Notes under the pieces: generated by a model
The model's database searches: none
What the model saw: only the letters and a program-made list of their open reading frames with translations
What the model was told of the DNA's origin: nothing
From: Dehalococcoidia bacterium UBA2979
GTDB lineage: Bacteria > Chloroflexota > Dehalococcoidia > UBA2979
Reading direction: 5' to 3'
DNA length: 9,358 nucleotides
NCBI GenBank assembly: GCA_002348225.1
Contig: DEAP01000090.1
Location: forward strand, 1-9,358
In this document: positions 1 to 5,595 of the stretch, piece by piece
Position numbering within the stretch: position 1 is the stretch's first letter
Layout of the letters: every line of letters begins with the position of its first letter
Made by a program: the position numbers and the translations under genes

Positions 1-945
1 GACAGAGACACCTCCGAGTGACTCGATCAAAGAATCGTACCGACCACCCAGAATCCGGCTGGCAATACTTTTGCCAGTCATTCCTATCGTCTCACCCGAA
101 ATATTGAAGGTAATTCCTGAATAGTACTCATAAGGTCGGACGGCCGCAGGCTGTAATTGGAAAGGAATGCCTAGATCCTCAAGGGCCGAAGTAATGGCAA
201 TCAATTCTTCCATGGAAGAATTAGTTTCCTCGACTACAGATGAAATTACGGAATGGGCATTTCGGGCAAAGTCCACGGAGGTGGCCTCTGGATGCACGAG
301 TAAGTTAAGGCAATTTTGTATCTCCGCTGGAAGTCTCGAAGTGCTAATAATTTGTTCTGCCGCCCCGTCAACCAACGACTCGTGGAAGTCTATAATCTCG
401 CCCGCAGAAAATCCCCCTGCTTCGAGAAGATTTCTCAGAAGCTTAGAATGTGCAAGTGAAATTGAAATCTTCTCTACCCCAACATGCTCGAGAAACTCGA
501 TTGCTGTTCTGATCATGGAAACATCGGACACGGATTGATCCGAACCAATGCCCTCGATACCGCACTGCCATCGTTCTCGATCCCCCTGATCGGTAAATCG
601 AAAGGCCGGCTGAACATACGCAACTCGTCCAGAGCCACCCGGATCACAGTTTTCAACGTACCATCGAGCAACTGAGATAGTTACGTCCGGCCTCATTACA
701 ACCCGTTCGCCACTCCAGCCATCCCAATCGATAAACGAATATGCCTCCTCTAAAGCCTGAGGCGTCAGCGCATTCGCGCTTGTGAATAGGTGTAGTGGTT
801 CGAGAGTAGGAGTCCGTATTTCATCAAAACCAGCCTGACTTGTAATCGTCAGAAATACACGTTCTACTTCTCGGAATCGTCGCATAAACGTGGTGTCTCT
901 GTCACGCATCCCCGGGCTTCGCAAATCTGTCACTATTCTGGACAT
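1..945 (-). CDS. hisZ: HisZ-like ATP phosphoribosyltransferase regulatory subunit (3' end cut by window edge)
   Basis: The 315 visible residues have the class II histidyl-tRNA synthetase fold. An N-terminal SPGMRD (10-15) is followed by MRPDVTISVAR (84-94), a motif 2-like stretch AFRFTDQGDRERWQCGIEGIG (read 114-134), EYYSGITFN (273-281) and GGRYDSLIESLGG (300-312). In true HisRS the motif 2 loop reads roughly FRYERPQ and the HisA motif RGLDYY; here these are FRFTDQ and RPYEYY, so the aminoacylation residues are altered. That favours HisZ, the non-catalytic partner of short-form HisG in the first step of histidine synthesis. The ATG at 943-945 is the first possible start after an in-frame TAG two codons upstream. 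The adjacent AAGG is too close to serve as a normal ribosome site, and a GTG at codon 5 is an alternative. No hisG is visible here. A divergent HisS paralogue remains possible. Confidence 0.75.
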   Translation of the reverse strand, partial: MSRIVTDLRSPGMRDRDTTFMRRFREVERVFLTITSQAGFDEIRTPTLEPLHLFTSANALTPQALEEAYSFIDWDGWSGERVVMRPDVTISVARWYVENCDPGGSGRVAYVQPAFRFTDQGDRERWQCGIEGIGSDQSVSDVSMIRTAIEFLEHVGVEKISISLAHSKLLRNLLEAGGFSAGEIIDFHESLVDGAAEQIISTSRLPAEIQNCLNLLVHPEATSVDFARNAHSVISSVVEETNSSMEELIAITSALEDLGIPFQLQPAAVRPYEYYSGITFNISGETIGMTGKSIASRILGGRYDSLIESLGGVSV

Positions 946-964
946 CCTTAGCTATCTCTCTCGA

Positions 965-1022
965 ATTGTTTCATTGTCTCTATATCTATATTGTCTCAGC
1001 AAGCATTGTTGTAATAAACAAT
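965..1022 (-). promoter_or_regulatory. AT-rich region upstream of hisZ with clustered ATTGT/ACAAT motifs and an inverted repeat
   Basis: On the plus strand ATTGTT lies at 965-970 and 1005-1010, and ATTGTCTC at 973-980 and 990-997. ATTGTT at 1005-1010 forms a perfect 6-6-6 inverted repeat with AACAAT at 1017-1022. The cluster is 20-80 bases ahead of the hisZ start in an otherwise non-coding 152-base gap. The arrangement resembles an operator or promoter region, but no clear -35/-10 pair could be assigned and no regulator family is recognised. Confidence 0.3.
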
Positions 1023-1044
1023 TTATTTCTTCTTTGCCGTTAGC

Positions 1045-1074
1045 ACCAATCCTTGTCGTCTCAAGAACCAATCC
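1045..1074 (-). repeat. Pair of 8-base direct repeats (ACCAATCC) in the birA-hisZ gap
   Basis: ACCAATCC occurs at 1045-1052 and again at 1067-1074, 22 bases apart start to start, which is about two helical turns. They sit just after the birA stop codon and upstream of hisZ. They may be tandem binding sites, but two 8-mers can arise by chance. Confidence 0.2.
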
Positions 1075-1097
1075 AAACTGTGATCGCCTGTTTCCCT

Positions 1098-1901
1098 CTA
1101 TCCAATTGTGTGTACTTCACCTGCTGAATAGCTCTCTCTACTACCATCGTCTGTTCGTAGTATGAGTTCTCCACTATTCGTTACGGTTTCAGCAATTCCA
1201 GTCACATCACCGTTTGGGGTTGATAATCGTATCCGGCGTCCGATCGTCACCAGATTCTCACTCCACTCTTCCCAGAGCTGATCCGGTGCACTCGAGGACT
1301 GGACGTGCCTCACCTCAAGTGAATAAGTCAGGCACGCTAACAGTTCTTCAGTAGATGGAGGTGAATAACCTTCTCCATGGATACTTGTAGCAATGTCCCG
1401 CACATCAGCTGGCAGGGTCCCGGGTGTACGGATATTTATTCCAGTACCCAGATGAACAGTTGCATGGTCCCCAGTTACTTTGAGATCTGGAAGAATTCCT
1501 GCTAATTTCTTTGACCCGACCAGTATGTCATTAGGCCATTTGATATCAGCTTGAAGACCTGATGCCAGCTTGACGGCGTCGCGCACCGCTAACGCGGCGA
1601 CCATCGTAACCTGATTCGCTTGTTTCATATTTTCAAGTTCATAGTATGTAGTCGCCCATAATCCGGAGTCCGGCGCTGAAACAAATGAACGCCCTTTCCG
1701 TCCACGGCCGGCGAGTTGCTGCCCCGCCACAAACACGCTCCCGGACGAAGCTCCAGCAGCAACACCTTCTAGCGAGTCAATCATCGTGGTCTCAGTGGTT
1801 TCTTTGTAAAATACAGTGTGCCCGATGAGTAGATCCCTAGCCACGCCGGCATTCTGCATGTTTTGGCGTAACTGGCGATAATTTTGCTCGTCGAAAGGCA
1901 C
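1098..1901 (-). CDS. birA: Biotin--[acetyl-CoA-carboxylase] ligase, group I (no DNA-binding domain)
   Basis: Activates biotin with ATP to biotinyl-5'-AMP and attaches it to the acceptor lysine of carboxylase biotin domains (BCCP) in the cytoplasm. At 267 residues it has the catalytic core followed by a C-terminal SH3-like domain (about 220-267). Visible signatures are ETTETT (34-39), the biotin/AMP loop GRGRKGR (65-71), KWPND with catalytic Lys121 (121-125), KLAGIL (132-137) and GTGIN (152-156). It lacks the N-terminal helix-turn-helix of E. coli BirA, so it should not be a biotin-operon repressor. The start is GTG at 1899-1901, supported by AGGAGG seven bases upstream. The intrinsic terminator of the mini-unit ends 38 bases before the start, which leaves little room for a separate promoter. 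HisZ follows on the same strand after 152 bases. Confidence 0.95.
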   Translation of the reverse strand: MPFDEQNYRQLRQNMQNAGVARDLLIGHTVFYKETTETTMIDSLEGVAAGASSGSVFVAGQQLAGRGRKGRSFVSAPDSGLWATTYYELENMKQANQVTMVAALAVRDAVKLASGLQADIKWPNDILVGSKKLAGILPDLKVTGDHATVHLGTGINIRTPGTLPADVRDIATSIHGEGYSPPSTEELLACLTYSLEVRHVQSSSAPDQLWEEWSENLVTIGRRIRLSTPNGDVTGIAETVTNSGELILRTDDGSRESYSAGEVHTIG

Positions 1902-1908
1902 TAACGGG

Positions 1909-1914
1909 CCTCCT
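1909..1914 (-). promoter_or_regulatory. Ribosome binding site of birA
   Basis: AGGAGG on the minus strand lies seven bases before the GTG at 1899-1901. It decides this non-ATG start over the internal ATG at codon 15. Confidence 0.8.
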
Positions 1915-1939
1915 AATTCGTGAATATTTATGGAAATGA

Positions 1940-1961
1940 GAAGGGGCCCTTAGGCCCCTTC
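1940..1961 (-). terminator. Intrinsic terminator between the mini-ORF and birA
   Basis: A perfect 9-bp GC-rich stem (GAAGGGGCC / GGCCCCTTC) closes a four-base loop. On the minus strand it is followed by TCTCATTTCC, a pyrimidine-rich and moderately T-rich tail; on the plus strand the tail (ATTACGTTAC) is poorer. It therefore most likely ends the minus-strand small transcript starting near 2091. Some read-through into birA is plausible. Confidence 0.7.
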
Positions 1962-1978
1962 ATTACGTTACTCAACTG

Positions 1979-1995
1979 GTCAAGGAAACCTTGAC
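1979..1995 (-). other. Small hairpin after the mini-ORF stop codon
   Basis: A 7-bp perfect stem (GTCAAGG / CCTTGAC) closes a three-base loop, 12 bases after the mini-ORF stop and 17 bases before the terminator stem. In the minus-strand RNA its 3' arm (UUCCUU) could alternatively pair, partly by G-U wobbles, with the AAGGGG of the terminator, giving a weak possible antiterminator. This is inferred from pairing only. Confidence 0.4.
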
Positions 1996-2007
1996 GGTGG
2001 CACGCAA

Positions 2008-2070
2008 TTAGCGAGTAGTCACCTCCGCCGTGTTCAACTTAACCGGTTGGTAACGCTTAGTACTTCCCAT
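2008..2070 (-). CDS. 20-residue small protein or leader peptide of unknown function
   Basis: ATG at 2068-2070 to TAA at 2008-2010 encodes MGSTKRYQPVKLNTAEVTTR. I do not recognise the peptide. It is polar and basic at the N-terminus, has no cysteine, no signal peptide and no membrane segment, and carries no codon run typical of an amino-acid attenuator. Support for translation is a perfect AGGAGGTG Shine-Dalgarno ten bases upstream. Support for its own transcription is a TTGTCG-17-TATTCT promoter-like pair just after the aminotransferase stop and an intrinsic terminator 46 bases after its stop. The frame is open back to a GTG (2119-2121), but that start has no ribosome site and overlaps the promoter spacer. 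It could be a free small protein, a precursor peptide, a leader peptide for birA, or incidental to an sRNA. Confidence 0.5.
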   Translation of the reverse strand: MGSTKRYQPVKLNTAEVTTR

Positions 2071-2080
2071 ATTTACACCA

Positions 2081-2086
2081 CCTCCT
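2081..2086 (-). promoter_or_regulatory. Exceptionally strong Shine-Dalgarno of the 20-residue ORF
   Basis: The minus strand reads AGAGGAGGTGGTG; AGGAGGTG is a full complement of the CACCUCCU at the usual 16S rRNA 3' end. The AGGAGG core is ten bases before the ATG at 2070, slightly long. It is a stronger match than that of any other gene in the window except birA. Confidence 0.6.
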
Positions 2087-2097
2087 CTCATGCTCCA

Positions 2098-2126
2098 AGA
2101 ATAAGAGATAGGTGGCTGCACGACAA
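2098..2126 (-). promoter_or_regulatory. Candidate sigma-70 promoter of the mini-ORF unit
   Basis: On the minus strand TTGTCG (2126-2121; 4 of 6 consensus bases) and TATTCT (2103-2098; 4 of 6) are separated by exactly 17 bases. Transcription would start near 2091, immediately ahead of the Shine-Dalgarno, and reach the terminator at 1940 as an RNA of roughly 155 bases. Confidence 0.45.
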
Positions 2127-2147
2127 CTATGCTGACTACAGCTATAG
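2127..2147 (-). other. Hairpin across the aminotransferase stop codon
   Basis: CTAT-GCTG pairs with CAGC-ATAG around a four-base loop with one bulged base; the stem includes the TAG stop of the aminotransferase gene. It has no T-run, so it is at best a weak terminator or 3'-end stabiliser separating the murE-aminotransferase transcript from the mini-unit. Confidence 0.3.
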
Positions 2148-3500
2148 TGTCACCGCATCAATTGCTGACTTGGTCGCTGACAATATTTGATCAATTTCAT
2201 CACTGTTTACACAAAGGGGAGGTGCGAACAGCAGATTATCTCCCACTATTCGAGTTATCACCTGCCCCTCTTCTCTCAAATGTTTCTGTATAGCGAAGCC
2301 TATCCCAGCACTCGGCTCATAAGGAGTATTAGAATCACTATCTTCGACCGCCGACAGCCCCGCTATTAGGCCAAGTTGACGGATATTTGTGACATGAGGA
2401 TGGCCCGTGAGCATCTCGCGGAGACCTTTACCGAGCCTGTCACCCATTTCTTGGGCGTTCTGCACCAAATTCTCATCTTCGATAATTTGCAGATTCCGTA
2501 GCCCCACAGCTGAAGCCGTAGGGTGCGCAGAATTAGTATAGGCGTGCATAAATCGTGCATCTGCTGGGACATCCTTTAAAGCATCACGAATATCCCGTGA
2601 CACGATTGTGCCCCCCATTGGGATGTATCCTGACGTTATTGCCTTCGCAAAAGACACCATGTCCGGTTGCACACCCCAGCGCTCCATAGCAAACCACTTT
2701 CCGGTTCTACCAAACCCAGTAATGACTTCGTCGGCTATCAGCAACACCTCGTATTTATCACATATTTCACGTACTTCGCGAAAATATGAATCTGATGGAG
2801 TCCACACTCCTCCAGCTCCTTTGACTGGCTCACAGATGACCGCAGCGACAGTCTCCGGTCCTTCCCGCAAAATCGAGTCTTCTATCCAGGAGGCATATTC
2901 ACCGTCCGAGTTAGGCTCCCCTATACTGTCTTCTGGGTTCTCTGGAGCCTGCGTATGAACAATGTTTGGGACTAGTGGACCAAAGTATTTCCAAAACGGG
3001 GGCAGTCCTGTCATTGTGGATGTTGCCAGGGTACCGCCATGATATGCGCGTTCACGAGCAATCAGCTTATTCTTTTCCGGCTTGCCTTTTAAATTCCAAT
3101 AAAACCTGGCTGTCTTAAATGAAGTCTCGTTGGATTCCGAGCCAGAATTCGTGAAGTAAACTGATCCCATGTTGTCGTAGGTTAGTGACACTACCTTTGC
3201 CGCTAATTCAATAGCGGGGACGTTACTGAACCCAGTGTAGTTATTAGTAAATGCCACCTTTTGAATTTGTTTTGAGGCCGCCTCGGCGAGCTCTTCACGA
3301 CCATGGCCAACAGCAACATTCCAGAGACTTGAAAGCCCGTCTATGTATTTTTTCCCATTCACATCAGTAAGCCAAACACCATTACCGTGATCAAAAATTA
3401 CTGGTTCTTGATGTTCGGGGGCATAATACTGGGGGTGCAATAGGTGTTCTAGATCCTTTTGCGCCAGATTTCTGTATGTATTCTCATCAACAACGGCCAT
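2142..3500 (-). CDS. Class III PLP-dependent aminotransferase (omega-amino acid/putrescine:pyruvate type)
   Basis: A cytoplasmic transaminase moving an amino group, typically from an omega-amino acid or amine, to pyruvate or a similar keto acid. At 452 residues it is full length. Numbering from the ATG at 3500, signatures are HP (22-23), GLSSLWNVAVGHGR (55-68), SGSES (119-123, usually SGSEA, PLP phosphate binding), YHGGT (153-157), ADEVITGFGRTG with Asp257 (256-267) and SFAKAITSGYIPMGG with the Schiff-base Lys286 (283-297). AYTNSAHP (320-327) precedes the C-terminal domain. The ATG is preferred to the TTG six bases upstream because GGAG at 3508-3511 lies seven bases from it. It follows murE by 26 bases and is probably cotranscribed. 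The exact substrate cannot be read from sequence; BioA is possible given nearby birA but no BioA-specific feature was seen. Confidence 0.88.
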   Translation of the reverse strand: MAVVDENTYRNLAQKDLEHLLHPQYYAPEHQEPVIFDHGNGVWLTDVNGKKYIDGLSSLWNVAVGHGREELAEAASKQIQKVAFTNNYTGFSNVPAIELAAKVVSLTYDNMGSVYFTNSGSESNETSFKTARFYWNLKGKPEKNKLIARERAYHGGTLATSTMTGLPPFWKYFGPLVPNIVHTQAPENPEDSIGEPNSDGEYASWIEDSILREGPETVAAVICEPVKGAGGVWTPSDSYFREVREICDKYEVLLIADEVITGFGRTGKWFAMERWGVQPDMVSFAKAITSGYIPMGGTIVSRDIRDALKDVPADARFMHAYTNSAHPTASAVGLRNLQIIEDENLVQNAQEMGDRLGKGLREMLTGHPHVTNIRQLGLIAGLSAVEDSDSNTPYEPSAGIGFAIQKHLREEGQVITRIVGDNLLFAPPLCVNSDEIDQILSATKSAIDAVTL

Positions 3501-3526
3501 GTTCAATCTCCATCCCTATCAACGGG

Positions 3527-5053
3527 TTAATCACCGGATATGTCTCTCAGGCTATTCCATTCTTCTAGAACCACATCAGCATCACTCCACGCTATCGAGC
3601 CGAATTCATACTCGATGGAAGTTTCGTGACCTTTGCCTGCTACAAGCAAGATATCACCCTGTCTCGCGACTTCAAGACCTCGAGCGATCGCCTTCCTACG
3701 ATCAGGAATTTTCAACATGTGGTCGGAGTCTTTGAAACCAGCATCAATTACCGCATGTGCGATCGTTTCGATGATGAGCTCACTGTCTTCGGATCTCGGG
3801 TCTTCGTCAGTAAGAATAATGATGTCCGCATCAGTTCCCAGAGCACGAGCGATCCCATACCTTCTCTCTGGATCTCTCTCGCCAGCCGAGCCAATGACTA
3901 CAATAATACGTCGATCTGACTGCGGATCGAATGCCTCACGCAGGATACCAAGCGTCTGCCGAAGACTGTCTTCAGAGTGGGCATAATCAACCACTACAGT
4001 GACTGGTTTTTCGAGGACGACATCCAATCTGCCGGGAATTTTGTCGATAGAGACTATTCCAGATGCAAGGGAATCATCATCTATGCCAAGAACTTCACAC
4101 GCACGTATTGCTGCCAGCAGATTTTCCATATTATAGGCTCCGAAGAGATTCGTAGTTAAAGTACTTGGCTCAACTTTGCCCACTAATTGGCAACGAAATC
4201 GTGTACCTTCAGCTGACATTTCCAACATACCTAGCTCATCATGCGAGTACTCGATCACGGAGATGGACTTACTTTTCACGAGCGATCCAAAAAAAGAAGC
4301 CTCTGCGTCCATGCCGTTGATAACAGCAAAACCTGACGATCTAATTTTAGAGAATAGTAGTCCTTTTGCATCGCGGTATGCCGACATTGTCAGGTGATAA
4401 TCGAGGTGGTCTGGAGTAAGATTTGTGAATATCGCACCCTCAAATTCGCAATAATCCAATCGATTTAGGTCGAGCCCAATAGAAGTCGCTTCGAGAATCA
4501 CATGCGAGCATCCGGATTCCCACATCTCGCTAAGCGTGCGCTGCACCTCGGGCGCTTCTTGCAAGGTTAGACGCGTTGGATTCTCTTTTTCAATCCTGCC
4601 GATCTTCGTCATAATGGTCGTCATTAAACCCGTTTGCAAACCAGCGCTGATCAATAGTGAGTGCAGAATGATCGAGGTTGATGATTTACCATTCGTTCCA
4701 GTCACCCCTATTAATTTCATTTTTCGTGAGGGATGGTCATAAAACGCAGCTGATATAGCGGCCACTGCGCGCCTCGTATCACTCACCTCGATTTGCGGAA
4801 CTGCGAGACTTGTTGCTTTTCGTCCCGCAGAGATTACGACACCTATAGCGCCACGCTCCACAGCGTCATTGATGAAATCGTGCCCATCGTAGTTCTCGCC
4901 TCGGACCGCGATGAATAATGTACCAGGCGACACCTGTCGAGAGTCCGAGCTGATGGATTGTATTGAACTAGCTAAGGTTTCATCAATACGGAACTCAGGC
5001 TCAAGGTGGCCTGACCAGCCTGGTAGTGGAGTCCACTCGTAATTATCGACCAT
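3527..5053 (-). CDS. murE: MurE-like UDP-N-acetylmuramoyl-tripeptide synthetase (Mur ligase family)
   Basis: An ATP-dependent ligase adding the third stem-peptide residue to UDP-MurNAc-L-Ala-D-Glu in the cytoplasm. At 508 residues it has all three Mur domains. Numbering from ATG 5053: N-terminal UDP-binding domain with SDSRQVSPGTLFIAVRG, P-loop GVTGTNGKSS (116-125), FTNLTPDHLDYH (209-220), DAKGLLF with the probable carbamylated Lys230, IPGRLDVV (339-346), DYAHSEDSL (356-364), GSAGERDPERR (388-398), TDEDPRSED (415-423) and GKGHE (473-477). The usual DNPR of the diaminopimelate enzymes is EDPR here, and the usual EVSSH is EATSI (188-192), so the third amino acid cannot be assigned. A GTG at 5065 would add four residues, but it has no properly spaced ribosome site; the ATG is preferred. 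It heads the minus-strand set, divergent from the flavin-type gene. Confidence 0.87.
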   Translation of the reverse strand: MVDNYEWTPLPGWSGHLEPEFRIDETLASSIQSISSDSRQVSPGTLFIAVRGENYDGHDFINDAVERGAIGVVISAGRKATSLAVPQIEVSDTRRAVAAISAAFYDHPSRKMKLIGVTGTNGKSSTSIILHSLLISAGLQTGLMTTIMTKIGRIEKENPTRLTLQEAPEVQRTLSEMWESGCSHVILEATSIGLDLNRLDYCEFEGAIFTNLTPDHLDYHLTMSAYRDAKGLLFSKIRSSGFAVINGMDAEASFFGSLVKSKSISVIEYSHDELGMLEMSAEGTRFRCQLVGKVEPSTLTTNLFGAYNMENLLAAIRACEVLGIDDDSLASGIVSIDKIPGRLDVVLEKPVTVVVDYAHSEDSLRQTLGILREAFDPQSDRRIIVVIGSAGERDPERRYGIARALGTDADIIILTDEDPRSEDSELIIETIAHAVIDAGFKDSDHMLKIPDRRKAIARGLEVARQGDILLVAGKGHETSIEYEFGSIAWSDADVVLEEWNSLRDISGD

Positions 5054-5130
5054 TACCCCGATCACCCTTCGACGCCCCGCACTTAATCAAGAATAACTCA
5101 TGCTACCCTTACTCCAGCGGAGGTCCTGTC
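5054..5130. promoter_or_regulatory. Divergent intergenic region between murE and the split-barrel gene
   Basis: These 77 bases must hold the promoters of both divergent transcripts. On the minus strand TATTCT (5095-5090) is a possible -10 for murE, without a good -35. On the plus strand TGCTACCCT (5101-5108 area) could be a weak extended -10. GGAGGT at 5119-5124 is the ribosome site of the rightward gene. No operator-like symmetry was found. Confidence 0.3.
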
Positions 5131-5553
5131 GTGTCAGTTGAACTAACCGAAGAGATGAGTGAGGCACTTAATGAAGCATTAGACGAAGGAACCCCAGTCA
5201 CTTGTGCTTCGATCGACAGGGACGGGTTCCCCACGATGGCGTTTTACGGTAGTACGCACGTCCATGACGCAAAAACCTTGGCGATCTGGGTTAGAGACCC
5301 TGATGCTGGATTTCTACAGAGGATAGTGAAGGATAACCATCTCGCACTTTTATACCGCAATTCCAAGAGAAAACTGACATACCTCTTCAAAGGCACTGCT
5401 TCCATACTCGAACCAGGCGACGAAAGTTTACGGATTTACCAGGAGTCACATCCCGGCGAACAAGAGAGAGATCCGGACATGTCAGGCCGAGCAGTGCTTA
5501 TTAAAGTCCTCAGCGTCTCTTCATACGGCAAGATTATTATGGAAGAAGACTGA
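5131..5553 (+). CDS. Pyridoxamine 5'-phosphate oxidase family (FMN-binding split barrel) protein
   Basis: A 140-residue protein with the small PNPOx-like split beta-barrel pattern. An N-terminal helix (about 5-18) leads to TPVTCASIDRDGFPTMAFYGS (read 21-41), then LAIWVRDPDAGFLQRIVKDN (50-69), LALLYRN (71-77) and KLTYLFKGTASI (81-92). These correspond to the beta strands and flavin-phosphate contact region of general-stress and PPOX-class proteins. Members bind FMN, F420 or haem, and the cofactor and substrate cannot be told here; length and motifs do not indicate true PdxH. The start is GTG at 5131-5133, six bases after GGAGGT (5119-5124). The frame extends upstream to ATG 5026, but that extension overlaps murE and lacks family similarity. 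The recombinase-like gene follows after 42 bases on the same strand. Confidence 0.82.
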   Translation: MSVELTEEMSEALNEALDEGTPVTCASIDRDGFPTMAFYGSTHVHDAKTLAIWVRDPDAGFLQRIVKDNHLALLYRNSKRKLTYLFKGTASILEPGDESLRIYQESHPGEQERDPDMSGRAVLIKVLSVSSYGKIIMEED

Positions 5554-5595
5554 TCGACGTTGTGCGGGAAGTAGTGACAATTATTTGGTAGCACT

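Noticed and set aside
890..1165. Plus-strand 91-codon frame across the birA-hisZ gap
   Set aside because: It overlaps the ends of hisZ and birA on the other strand, has no ribosome site, and its hydrophobic composition reflects the AT-rich gap.
2008..2070. Resemblance of the 20-residue peptide to the PQQ precursor PqqA (EVT near the C-terminus, final Arg)
   Set aside because: PqqA needs the Glu and Tyr pair in ExxxY; here no Tyr follows the Glu, spacing differs, and no radical SAM partner gene is in the window.
2608..2958. Plus-strand 116-codon frame inside the aminotransferase gene
   Set aside because: It is the antisense shadow of a well-conserved PLP enzyme.
5026..5130. N-terminal extension of the split-barrel protein from ATG 5026
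   Set aside because: It overlaps the murE start, looks unlike the family, and a good ribosome site places the start at GTG 5131.
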